Positions 29,233 to 37,340 of a stretch of DNA of 64,000 nt are shown here, one piece after another; position 1 is the stretch's first letter, and every line of letters begins with the position of its first letter. The stretch lies in assembly GCF_900104965.1 (NCBI RefSeq), contig NZ_LT629757.1, forward strand, positions 1 through 64,000, written 5' to 3'. A program made the position numbers and the translations under genes. Under the pieces are notes generated by a model that saw only the letters and a program-made list of their open reading frames with translations, ran no database searches and had not been told where the DNA came from. Source of the stretch: Nocardioides scoriae (lineage in GTDB: Bacteria; Actinomycetota; Actinomycetes; Propionibacteriales; Nocardioidaceae).

Positions 29233-30131
29233 CCGAGCCCGGTCCCGGGCCGGCGCACGTCCACGACGACCACTGGTTCGTCGAGCACGGCCTGCCCTGG
29301 TTCGTGCCCGAGCGCCGCGAGCGTGCCCACCGGGCGCTGCACAGCCCCCGGGTCGTCCTCGGCCTGGCGCTGGTGGCCGCGGCCAGCCTGCTGCTCGGCG
29401 GCCTGCTCGCCTGGGCGACGGGCTCGCCCAGCCTGGCCCCGGCGTCGCTGCTGACCGCGACGGGCGTGGCGGCGGTCGCCTACGCCGGCACGGCGCTGGG
29501 CGCGTGGCCGATCGCCCGCTGGGCGGTGCTGCGCACCCTGGGCAGCCTGCCGATGCTGTTCCCCCTGGTGACACGGGCGCTGCCGCTGCTGCTGCTGTTC
29601 ATCACGTTCCTGTTCGTCAACGCCGAGGTGTGGCAGCTCTCGGCCACCCTCGACGGCGGCGTGCTGTGGCTGACGGTGCTGCTGTTCGCCGCCATCGGCG
29701 TGGTGTTCCTGCACACCCGGCTCGCCGAGGAGCTCGACCGCGTCGACGACGCCGCGGGCGCCCCGCAGATCCACGGCCTGGAGAAGGCCAACCTGATCCT
29801 GGTGCTGATGATCGCCCAGGCGGTCCAGGTGCTGCTGCTCGCCGTGACGGTGTTCGCGTTCTTCATGGTCTTCGGCGGCCTGGTGATGACCCACACGGTG
29901 CAGGAGGCCTGGACCCAGCAGGACGCCGTGCAGGCGCTGCCCTGGGCCGACAACCTCTCGGTCGAGCTGGTGCAGGTCTCGGTCTTCCTGGCCGCCTTCT
30001 CGGGGCTCTACTTCACCGTCTACGCCGTCACCGACGAGACCTACCGCGACCAGTTCTTCACCGAGATCAAGGCCGAGCTCGACCGGGCCGTCGAGGTCCG
30101 CGCGGCCTACCTGGCCGAGCGCTCCCGCTGA
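29229..30131 (+). CDS. Multi-spanning membrane protein of unknown function
   Basis: A 300-residue protein with about six hydrophobic segments (approximately 42-62, 72-95, 115-135, 140-160, 195-220, 250-272) and a charged His-rich N-terminal tail (HVHDDHWFVEH). No recognised catalytic motif. The GTG overlaps the ribF stop. Its last 25 bp overlap, tail to tail, the end of the leftward membrane-protein gene 30107-30727. Confidence 0.65.
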   Translation: MTEPGPGPAHVHDDHWFVEHGLPWFVPERRERAHRALHSPRVVLGLALVAAASLLLGGLLAWATGSPSLAPASLLTATGVAAVAYAGTALGAWPIARWAVLRTLGSLPMLFPLVTRALPLLLLFITFLFVNAEVWQLSATLDGGVLWLTVLLFAAIGVVFLHTRLAEELDRVDDAAGAPQIHGLEKANLILVLMIAQAVQVLLLAVTVFAFFMVFGGLVMTHTVQEAWTQQDAVQALPWADNLSVELVQVSVFLAAFSGLYFTVYAVTDETYRDQFFTEIKAELDRAVEVRAAYLAERSR

Positions 30132-30727
30132 CGGGACTGGTGCCGGGGCTGCTGGCGGGTGCGTCGCCGGACCGCGGGGTCGTCGCCGGTCGCCAGCGGG
30201 ATCCGCAGGTCCCAGGCGCGCACGCCCCCGTCGGCCCACAAACGGGCCGCGCTCAGCCGCAAAACGCGGGTCGCGGCCAGCACCAGCACGGCGGCCAGGG
30301 GCAGCTCGACGAGCAGGGCGGTCACCACCGACCACACCCGGTCGTCGCCGTGGGCGGTCATCACGTCGAACCAGGCGTCGCAGACCAGCAGCACGCCGGT
30401 CGTGAACGACGTCAGCACCACCAGCTGGCGTCGCAGCCACCCCAGCACCGCCGTGGCGGCGAGCATCGCGACGAGCAGCAGGTCGAACCCGACCCAGGTG
30501 CGGTCCCAGTTCTGCGCGGCGTACTCCCGGGGCAGGGTGAGGGCCAGGTAGACGACCCACGGCACCAGCACCACGGCGGAGGTGACCGTCAGGGCCACCC
30601 ACACGTCGCGGGTGCGGCGCAGCCAGCGCTGCGACGGCACGATCTCCTCGACCGGGCGGGCCAGCCGACGGATCAGGTCGCGCCGCTCCTCGGGGGACAG
30701 CACCGCGATCTCGGCGTCGGTGATCAT
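30107..30727 (-). CDS. Small membrane protein of unknown function, coupled to the GH13 gene
   Basis: A 206-residue protein: a soluble N-terminal part (about 1-45, acidic then basic), four hydrophobic segments (about 47-68, 80-100, 105-122, 135-155) and a basic C-terminal tail rich in Arg/Gln. No domain is recognised with confidence. Its ATG overlaps the stop of the upstream amylosucrase-like gene by ATGA, so the two are coupled. It overlaps the convergent gene 29229-30131 by 25 bp at the 3' ends. Confidence 0.68.
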   Translation of the reverse strand: MITDAEIAVLSPEERRDLIRRLARPVEEIVPSQRWLRRTRDVWVALTVTSAVVLVPWVVYLALTLPREYAAQNWDRTWVGFDLLLVAMLAATAVLGWLRRQLVVLTSFTTGVLLVCDAWFDVMTAHGDDRVWSVVTALLVELPLAAVLVLAATRVLRLSAARLWADGGVRAWDLRIPLATGDDPAVRRRTRQQPRHQSRQRERSAR

Positions 30728-32619
30728 GGCTCCAGTGTGAGCCACACCGCCTGGTAGGGGTCGAGCTCCACGGCGTGGTCCCAGGTCTGGCCCGAGCGGG
30801 GGCGTCGACCGGTGACCCGGTCCACGACGCGGCCCGCCACCAGCCCGACCGAGTCGAGCACCTCGCCCGGCACGTGGGCGGGCCGGGGCGTGACGTTGTA
30901 GGCGCCGAGCATCGTGCCCAGCGGGTGGCGCCGGGCGACCAGCAGCACGCCCGGGTCGCGGGGCTGCAGCACCTCGGAGGCGACCGCGGCGTGCAGGTGG
31001 GGCAGCGCCCTCCGGGCGGCCAGCAGCCGCCGCAGGTCGGCGTTGACCCCGTGCTCGTCGGGGAGGTCGCCGCCGTCGGCGGGCCACGGCATCACCGGGC
31101 GGTGCGCCCAGCGGTTGTCCTCGGCGTGCTCGGGCACCGCGTCCCAGTCGGGGTCGGTCAGCAGCCCGAGCTCGTCGCCCATCCACAGCACCGGCAGGCC
31201 GCCGTGGCCGAGCACCAGGGCGTGGACCAGGCGGATCCGGGCCGGGGCGAGGGGGTCGCCGACCTCGAGGCCGGCCAGCGAGGCCAGCGAGCCCGAGATC
31301 CGCCGGTCGCGGGTCTGCTCGTTCTCCTGGAAGACCAGGCCGCGGGCCCACGAACCCGGGAAGTCGCCGGAGTAGAAGTCCGACAGGAACGCCCGGTGGC
31401 CGTGGCCGGTCACCCCGACCGCCGCGGCGTCCGCGTCGTCGATCGCCCAGCCGATGTCGTCGTGGCAGCGGGCGTAGGTCACCCAGGCGGTGGTCGACGG
31501 CGGCGCCGGCAGCTGGCGCAGCGCGTGGGAGGCGAGCGCGACGTCCTGGCTGGCCAGCATCGACCAGACCTGCACCATCAGGCTGTTGTGGTAGGCCAGG
31601 TCGCTCACCTTGCCGTGGTGGCGGCCCCGCCCGAGGTAGGCGACGAGGTCCTGCGGGCCCACGATCGCCTCGGCCTTGAACAGCGTCGCGGGGCAGGCGA
31701 TCCGGGCCACCGTGCGCAGCGCCTGGGTCAGGTCGTGCACCTCGGGCTGGTTCTGGCAGCTGGTGCCCATCCGCTTCCAGGTGAACGCGATGGCGTCCAG
31801 CCGGAACACCTCGACCCCGTGGTTGGCCAGCTCGAGGATGATGTCGGCGTACTCGCACAAGACGTCGGGGTTCGACCAGTCGACGTCCCACTGGTAGTCG
31901 TTGAACGTCGTCCAGACCCAGCCGTCGAGCTCCTCGTCGAAGCTGAAGCTCCCGGGTGCGAAGTCGGGGAACACCTCGGGCAGGGTGCGCTCGTAGGCGT
32001 CGGGCAGCTCGCGGTCCTCGAAGACCAGGAAGTAGTCGCGGTAGCGCTGCTCGCCGGCCCGCGCCCGCCGCGCCCACTCGTGCTCGCGGGCGACGTGGTT
32101 GAGCACCAGGTCGAGGCACAGGCTGATGCCCTGGCCGCGCAGCTCGGAGGTGAGGTGGCGCAGGTCCTCGACGGTGCCGAGGTCGGGGCGCACGGTGCGG
32201 TAGTCCATGACCGCGTAGCCGCCGTCGTTGGGCGCCGGTCGCGGCAGCAGCAGGGGCATCAGGTGCAGGTAGCGCACCCCCAGCCCCTGCAGGTACGCCG
32301 CCCGGTCGGCGACGCCGGCCAGGTCGCCGGCGAACCGCTCGGCGTACGCCGCGTAGCCGATCGTCTCGGGCCGCTGGAACCAGTCGGGCGCCAGCTGGCG
32401 CCGGAGGTCGAGCGCGTGCAGGTCGTCCGAGCGCGCCGCGAAGGCCTGCGCCGCGAGCCCCAGGAGCCGGTCGCGGACGGCGGCCGGGTCGGCGTACAGC
32501 GGCGCCAGGGCGGCCTCGAGGTCGGGCAGCCAGCGCTCCACGCGCGCGGCGAACACCTCGCGGCGGTGGGCGGGCAGGCCGGCCAGGACGTCGAGGACGG
32601 GGGCGACGGGATCGGGCAC
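30724..32619 (-). CDS. Amylosucrase-type GH13 glycoside hydrolase/transglucosylase
   Basis: A 631-residue GH13 enzyme with the amylosucrase/sucrose hydrolase signature DFAPGSFSFDEELDGWVWTTF and NDYQWDVDWSNPDVL. The catalytic triad can be placed: nucleophile D275 (FRLDAIAF), acid/base E317 (LFKAEAIVG) and D388 in CHDDIGW. Amylosucrases split sucrose and build alpha-1,4-glucan; related enzymes only hydrolyse sucrose, and the sequence does not decide between them. No signal peptide is seen, so it is predicted cytosolic. The GTG at 32617-32619 lies 6 nt after CATACT. It is downstream of the molybdopterin gene and coupled to a membrane protein. Confidence 0.9.
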   Translation of the reverse strand: MPDPVAPVLDVLAGLPAHRREVFAARVERWLPDLEAALAPLYADPAAVRDRLLGLAAQAFAARSDDLHALDLRRQLAPDWFQRPETIGYAAYAERFAGDLAGVADRAAYLQGLGVRYLHLMPLLLPRPAPNDGGYAVMDYRTVRPDLGTVEDLRHLTSELRGQGISLCLDLVLNHVAREHEWARRARAGEQRYRDYFLVFEDRELPDAYERTLPEVFPDFAPGSFSFDEELDGWVWTTFNDYQWDVDWSNPDVLCEYADIILELANHGVEVFRLDAIAFTWKRMGTSCQNQPEVHDLTQALRTVARIACPATLFKAEAIVGPQDLVAYLGRGRHHGKVSDLAYHNSLMVQVWSMLASQDVALASHALRQLPAPPSTTAWVTYARCHDDIGWAIDDADAAAVGVTGHGHRAFLSDFYSGDFPGSWARGLVFQENEQTRDRRISGSLASLAGLEVGDPLAPARIRLVHALVLGHGGLPVLWMGDELGLLTDPDWDAVPEHAEDNRWAHRPVMPWPADGGDLPDEHGVNADLRRLLAARRALPHLHAAVASEVLQPRDPGVLLVARRHPLGTMLGAYNVTPRPAHVPGEVLDSVGLVAGRVVDRVTGRRPRSGQTWDHAVELDPYQAVWLTLEP

Positions 32620-32660
32620 GGGAGGAGTATGCCCGGCCGTCCGGGACCCCGGACCGGGCG

Positions 32661-34826
32661 TCACGAGGCCGCGGCGACCGTCACCGGGACGCCGTTGAGC
32701 GCGGCGTTGCCCGAGACGTCGAGGCGCTCGGGATCGGTGAGGTCGTTGACCGACACCCCGGCCAGCTTGGAGGCCGAGGCGAGCAGGACGCCGTCGACCT
32801 GGTGGCCGTAGCCGTGGGGCAGCGAGACCACGCCGGGCATGACGTCGTCGGTGGCGACGACCTCGGTGGTGACCGCGCCGACGCGGGAGGCGATGCGGAC
32901 CAGGTCGCCGTCGGACAGGCCGCGGGCGGCGAGGTCGTCGGGGTGCATCAGCAGCTGGTGGCGGGCCTTGCCCCGGGTGAGCCGGGGCGTGTTGTGCATC
33001 CAGGAGTTGTTGGTGCGTTGGTGCCGGCGCCCCACGAGCAGCAGCTCGTCGTCGCCGGTGGCCGTGTCGGCGAGCCACGCGCGCAGCCGGTCGAGGTCGG
33101 CCAGGACCAGGTCGGGCGCGAGGTGCACGAGCTTGTCGCGGGTCTGCAGCCGTCCGGGCAGCACCGGTCGCAGCGGGCCGAGGTCGACCCCCTCGGGGTG
33201 GGCCCGCAGCGCGCGCAGGGTGGTGCGGCGACCGGCGAGGAGGAGCAGCTCGACCAGCCGGGTGGGGCTGGTGGAGAGCACGGCCCGGTCGGAGAGCCCC
33301 GCGACCAGACGCGAGGCCCGCCGGCGCAGGCCGCCGCTGGAGGGCGCCGCGCGACGGGCGGCGACGCGCAGCGCGAGGTCGCGGAAGATCTCCCAGTCGT
33401 GGCGGGCGCCCTCCGGCTTGGGCAGCACCGCGGGGGAGAAGCGGGCGGTGTTGCGCACCGCGAGGGCGTGGAAGACGAGGTCGTAGTGGTCGCGCTCCAG
33501 CGCCGAGGTGGGCGGCAGCACCACGTGGGCGTGGCGGGTGGTCTCGTTGAGGTAGATGTCGATGGCGACCACGTGCTCGAGCCCGGCGACCGCCTCGCCC
33601 AGGCCCCGGCCGTCGGGGGTCGAGAGCACCGGGTTGCCGGCCACGGTGAGCAGCGCCCGCACCTGGCCCTCGCCCGGGGTCGTGATCTCCTCGCGCAGCG
33701 CGCTGACGGGCAGCTCGCCGGAGAACTCCGGCAGGCCCCGCACGCGGCTGCGCCACGCGCCGAGGTGACCCCGGCCGACGAGGCCGCGGGCGACCAGGTC
33801 GATCGCGGGCTCGGTGAACATCACGCCGCCCTCGCGGTCGAGGTTGCCGGTGAGCACGTTGAGCAGGTGCACGGCCCACTGCGCGAGCGAGCCGAACCCC
33901 TGGGTCGAGAGCCCCATCCGGCCGTACACCGCGGCCCGCTCGGCGGCGGCGAGCTCGCGCGCCAGCCGACGGATCTCCTCGGCGTCGAGGCCCGAGGCGG
34001 CGGCGGCCACCTCCGGGGTGAGGTCGGCGACGGCGAGCCGCACCGCCTCCAGCCCCCGGACGTACGCCGGCGGCGTGGCCAGGCCCTCGGCCAGCACGAC
34101 GTGGACCATGGCCAGCAGCACGGCCGCGTCGGAGCCCGGCCGCACGAAGTGGTGCTCGTCGGCCACCTTGGCGGTCTCGGTGCGCCGCGGGTCGAGCACC
34201 ACCATCCGGCCGCCCCGGGCCCTGAGCTCGCGCACCCGGCCCGGGAAGTCCGGCACCGTCATCAGGGAGCCGTTGGAGGCCATCGGGTTGGCCCCGAGGA
34301 CGAGGAAGAAGTCGGTGCGGTCCAGGTCGGGGACCGGGATGAGCAGCTGGTGGCCGTAGAGCTGCCAGGCCAGCAGCTGCGCGGGGAGCTGGTCGACCGA
34401 GGTGGCGCTGAAGGTGTTGTGGCTGCGCAGCGTCTTGGCCAGCCGGGTGCCGTGGGTCATCGCCCCCAGCGAGTGGACGTTGGGGTTGCCGAGGTAGACC
34501 GCGACGGCGTCGCGCCCGTGCTCCTGCTGCACCCGCACCAGCCCGTCGGCGGCGAGGTCGAGGGCCTCGTCCCAGGAGATCTCCTCCCAGGTGGCGTCGG
34601 GGCCCTCGCCGACGCGGCGCACCGGCCTGGTCAGCCGGTCCGGGTCGGCCTGGACGTCGGCGATCGCCACGCCCTTGGGGCAGACGTGGCCCCGCGAGAG
34701 CGGGTCGTCGGGGTTGCCGCGCACGCCGGTGACGCGGGGGCCGTCCGGGTGCCGCTCGACGGTGAGGACGAGGCCGCAGATGGCCTCGCACAGGTTGCAG
34801 GCCGTGAGCACCGTCTCGGTCGTCAT
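32661..34826 (-). CDS. Molybdopterin-dependent oxidoreductase with N-terminal [4Fe-4S]
   Basis: A 721-residue single-subunit member of the DMSO reductase/formate dehydrogenase superfamily. An N-terminal [4Fe-4S] set is visible: C10, C13, C17 (CNLCEAIC) and C49 in GHVCPKG. The molybdopterin-binding folds carry VDQLPAQ and the C-terminal domain GHQVDGVLLASASKLAGVSVN. I do not find an obvious Cys or Sec molybdenum ligand; a Ser or another residue near SATSVDQ may serve. No Tat signal, so it is predicted cytosolic. No small subunit or redox partner gene flanks it. The ATG at 34824-34826 is 88 bp from the divergent acyl-CoA synthetase start. Confidence 0.88.
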   Translation of the reverse strand: MTTETVLTACNLCEAICGLVLTVERHPDGPRVTGVRGNPDDPLSRGHVCPKGVAIADVQADPDRLTRPVRRVGEGPDATWEEISWDEALDLAADGLVRVQQEHGRDAVAVYLGNPNVHSLGAMTHGTRLAKTLRSHNTFSATSVDQLPAQLLAWQLYGHQLLIPVPDLDRTDFFLVLGANPMASNGSLMTVPDFPGRVRELRARGGRMVVLDPRRTETAKVADEHHFVRPGSDAAVLLAMVHVVLAEGLATPPAYVRGLEAVRLAVADLTPEVAAAASGLDAEEIRRLARELAAAERAAVYGRMGLSTQGFGSLAQWAVHLLNVLTGNLDREGGVMFTEPAIDLVARGLVGRGHLGAWRSRVRGLPEFSGELPVSALREEITTPGEGQVRALLTVAGNPVLSTPDGRGLGEAVAGLEHVVAIDIYLNETTRHAHVVLPPTSALERDHYDLVFHALAVRNTARFSPAVLPKPEGARHDWEIFRDLALRVAARRAAPSSGGLRRRASRLVAGLSDRAVLSTSPTRLVELLLLAGRRTTLRALRAHPEGVDLGPLRPVLPGRLQTRDKLVHLAPDLVLADLDRLRAWLADTATGDDELLLVGRRHQRTNNSWMHNTPRLTRGKARHQLLMHPDDLAARGLSDGDLVRIASRVGAVTTEVVATDDVMPGVVSLPHGYGHQVDGVLLASASKLAGVSVNDLTDPERLDVSGNAALNGVPVTVAAAS

Positions 34827-34914
34827 GGCGGCATCCTCGCACGCAGCGGGGACTGCCGCCGGGGCCCGCGAGGTGCCAGGGTGGGCGCACCTGCTCACCG
34901 CCGGAAGGACCCCG

Positions 34915-36633
34915 ATGACCACCGATGTGACCGCGCTCTACCGCGACGCCCGCGACCGGCTGCTGGCCTGGAACGGCGACCACGAGGCGGCCGTCGCGCA
35001 GTTCCGCTACCCCGAGGTCACCGGCACCTTCAACTGGGTCTGCGACTGGTTCGACGTCGTCGCCGAGGGCAACGACCGGCCCGGGCTGGTCGTGGTCGCG
35101 GAGGACGGCTCCAGCACCTCGCACAGCTTCGCCGAGCTCCACGACCGGTCGCTGCGGGTGGCCGCGTGGCTGCACGACCTCGGCGTGCGCCGGGGCGACT
35201 CGGTGATCGTGATGCTCGGCAACCGGGTCGAGCTGTGGGAGTCGATGCTGGCCGTGATGCGGCTCGGCGCGGTCGTGATGCCGACGACCACCGCGGTCGG
35301 TCCGGCCGACCTGACCGACCGGATCGCGCGCGGGGCGGTGCGCCACGTCGTCGTGGACGCGGCCGCCGTCGGGAAGCTCGACGGCGTCGCGGGCGACTGG
35401 ACCCGGATCGCCGTGGGCGAGGCCGAGGGCTGGCACCGCTTCTCCGACGGGTACGCCGCGGCGCCGAGCGAGCTGGGCCACCCCGGCACCCAGGCCCAGG
35501 ACCGGCTGCTCCTCTACTTCACCTCGGGGACGACCTCGCGGCCCAAGCTGGTCGAGCACACCCAGGTCTCCTACCCCGTGGGCCACCTGTCGACGGCGTA
35601 CTGGCTGGGGCTGCGTCCCGGCGACGTCCACCTCAACATCTCCTCCGCCGGCTGGGCCAAGCACGCGTGGTCCTGCTTCTTCGCGCCGTGGATCGCCGAG
35701 GCGACGATCGTGGTCCTCGACTACGCGCGCTTCGAGCCGACCTCGCTGCTGGCGCGGCTGCGCGAGCACGGCGTCACCACCTTCTGCGCGCCGCCGACGG
35801 TGTGGCGGATGCTCATCAAGAGCGACCTGGCCGGCGGGCCGGGGGCGCTGCGCGAGCTGATCGGCGCCGGCGAGCCGCTCAACCCCGAGGTGATCGCCCA
35901 GGTGCAGCAGCAGTGGGGGATGACGCTGCGCGACGGCTACGGCCAGACCGAGATGACCGCCGCGGTCGGCAACACCCCCGGCTCGGTGGTCAAGCCGGGC
36001 TCGATGGGACGTCCGCTGCCGGGCGTGCCGGTCGTGCTGGTCGACCCGCTGTCGGGCGCGCCCGTCGAGGGCGCGGGGGAGGGCGAGATCTGCCTGGACC
36101 TGCGCGCGGGGCACCCGCTGCCGCTGATGACGGGCTACCAGGGCGACCCCGAGCGCGACGCCGAGGCCATGGCCGGCGGTTTCTACCACACCGGCGACCT
36201 CGCGAGCCGCGACGAGGACGGCTACATCACCTACGTCGGCCGCACCGACGACGTCTTCAAGGCCAGCGACTACAAGGTCAGCCCCTTCGAGCTGGAGTCG
36301 GTGCTGATCGAGCACCCCGCGGTGGCCGAGGCGGCCGTGGTCCCCGCCCCCGACGCGGTGCGGCTCGCCGTCCCCAAGGCCTACGTCGCCCTCGCCGCCG
36401 GCCACGAGCCCACCCGCGAGACCGCGCTGTCGATCCTGCGGCACGCGCGCGACCAGCTCCCGCCGTACCTGCGGGTGCGCCGCCTGGAGTTCGCCGAGTT
36501 GCCCAAGACCATCTCGGGCAAGATCCGCCGCGTCGAGCTGCGCGGGCTCGAGGAGGACGCCGTCGCGGAGGCGGTCGGCCGCCCCGCCGAGTGGCGCTAC
36601 GAGGACTTCGAGGAGCTGCGCGCCGCGCGCTGA
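34915..36633 (+). CDS. AMP-dependent acyl-CoA synthetase
   Basis: A 572-residue ANL-family ligase that adenylates a carboxylic acid and forms a CoA thioester. The P-loop YFTSGTTSRPK is at 201-211 (with Ser where Gly usually follows TT), YGQTE at 342-346, the GDLA hinge region follows, and catalytic K536 lies in PKTISGKIRR. It resembles medium-chain and benzoate-type ligases; the acid is not deducible. The ATG has GGAAGGA about 6 nt upstream. The gene is divergent from the molybdopterin enzyme and ends about 45 bp before the rpsO promoter. Confidence 0.92.
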   Translation: MTTDVTALYRDARDRLLAWNGDHEAAVAQFRYPEVTGTFNWVCDWFDVVAEGNDRPGLVVVAEDGSSTSHSFAELHDRSLRVAAWLHDLGVRRGDSVIVMLGNRVELWESMLAVMRLGAVVMPTTTAVGPADLTDRIARGAVRHVVVDAAAVGKLDGVAGDWTRIAVGEAEGWHRFSDGYAAAPSELGHPGTQAQDRLLLYFTSGTTSRPKLVEHTQVSYPVGHLSTAYWLGLRPGDVHLNISSAGWAKHAWSCFFAPWIAEATIVVLDYARFEPTSLLARLREHGVTTFCAPPTVWRMLIKSDLAGGPGALRELIGAGEPLNPEVIAQVQQQWGMTLRDGYGQTEMTAAVGNTPGSVVKPGSMGRPLPGVPVVLVDPLSGAPVEGAGEGEICLDLRAGHPLPLMTGYQGDPERDAEAMAGGFYHTGDLASRDEDGYITYVGRTDDVFKASDYKVSPFELESVLIEHPAVAEAAVVPAPDAVRLAVPKAYVALAAGHEPTRETALSILRHARDQLPPYLRVRRLEFAELPKTISGKIRRVELRGLEEDAVAEAVGRPAEWRYEDFEELRAAR

Positions 36634-36677
36634 CGGCCCCGACGACGCACGATTTCGGCCCGCCCGAGGCCCGCTGC

Positions 36678-36683
36678 TAGCAT
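36678..36683 (+). promoter_or_regulatory. -10 hexamer TAGCAT upstream of rpsO
   Basis: TAGCAT gives a leader of about 125 nt to the rpsO GTG at 36817. A TTTCGG about 19 bp upstream is a possible -35. The leader contains a small hairpin cgtcg-tcag-cgacg. Confidence 0.45.
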
Positions 36684-36816
36684 GGAGCGGTTGTCCGGGC
36701 ACGTCGTCAGCGACGTGGTCACCCGGGCAGCACCCGCCGTAGAACGGCCGCGGAACAAGAGTGCCCGGGTGAACAGGCCCCGGCGCGCCGCGCAACGAGC
36801 AGAGAGGCAGTCAGAC

Positions 36817-37092
36817 GTGTCCATCGGCACCGACGCAGAGACCAAGAAGAAGATCATCGCCGAGTACGCCACGGTCGAGGGCGACACCGGTTCCCCCGAG
36901 GTGCAGGTCGCGCTGCTGACGCACCGCATCTCGCACCTCACCGAGCACCTGAAGAAGCACAAGCACGACCACCACAGCCGTCGTGGCCTGCTGCTGCTCG
37001 TCGGCCAGCGCCGTCGCCTCCTGAACTACATGGAGAAGAGCGACATCGAGCGCTACCGCTCGATCATCGCGCGCCTCGGCCTGCGACGCTGA
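36817..37092 (+). CDS. rpsO: 30S ribosomal protein S15
   Basis: A 91-residue S15, usual length 89. It contains the conserved [43 protein letters not shown] and the final [14 protein letters not shown]15 binds 16S rRNA and represses its own mRNA in other bacteria; the 130-nt leader could serve that. GTG start with AGAGAGG about 10 nt upstream. A clear hairpin follows 8 bp after the stop. Confidence 0.97.
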   Translation: MSIGTDAETKKKIIAEYATVEGDTGSPEVQVALLTHRISHLTEHLKKHKHDHHSRRGLLLLVGQRRRLLNYMEKSDIERYRSIIARLGLRR

Positions 37093-37100
37093 ACCACCGG

Positions 37101-37126
37101 ACGGCTCACCCTGCGGGGTGAGCCGT
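37101..37126 (+). terminator. rpsO terminator hairpin
   Basis: Perfect 11-bp stem acggctcaccc (37101-37111)/gggtgagccgt (37116-37126) with loop tgcg, followed by a weak T-run (tcgtgct). Confidence 0.8.
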
Positions 37127-37205
37127 TCGTGCTAGAACACAACTGCACACCCGATTCCCACCTCAGGAGTGGTCCGCGAGCCTTCGGGCCCGGTCCTCGG
37201 TAGTA

Positions 37206-37335
37206 GGGATTGGTGTCCTCCTCCACGAGGACCGGCGCGTCGGTCACGGACCGCGCCGCCGCCGGCACCAGTCCCTTCGATCGAAGATCGGCCCACCACG
37301 CGGCCCGCGGATCGCTTCGCGAACGAAAGCGACAA
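37206..37335 (+). promoter_or_regulatory. Structured pnp leader
   Basis: gggattggtg (37206-37215) pairs with caccagtccc (37266-37275), one G-U pair included, and encloses the smaller stems tcctc/gagga and ggcgcg/cgcgcc. The palindrome cttcgatcgaag and a tcgc/gcga stem follow. The whole sits between the rpsO terminator and the TTG of pnp. Elsewhere PNPase represses its own mRNA after RNase III cuts a leader stem, so a similar role is possible. Confidence 0.5.
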
Positions 37336-37340
37336 CCCTT

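Noticed and set aside
32620-36795. Extending the amylosucrase frame upstream to a 2000-residue protein
   Set aside because: The upstream part overlaps the molybdopterin and acyl-CoA synthetase genes antisense and encodes Arg/Pro-rich sequence; the GTG at 32617-32619 gives the expected N-terminus.
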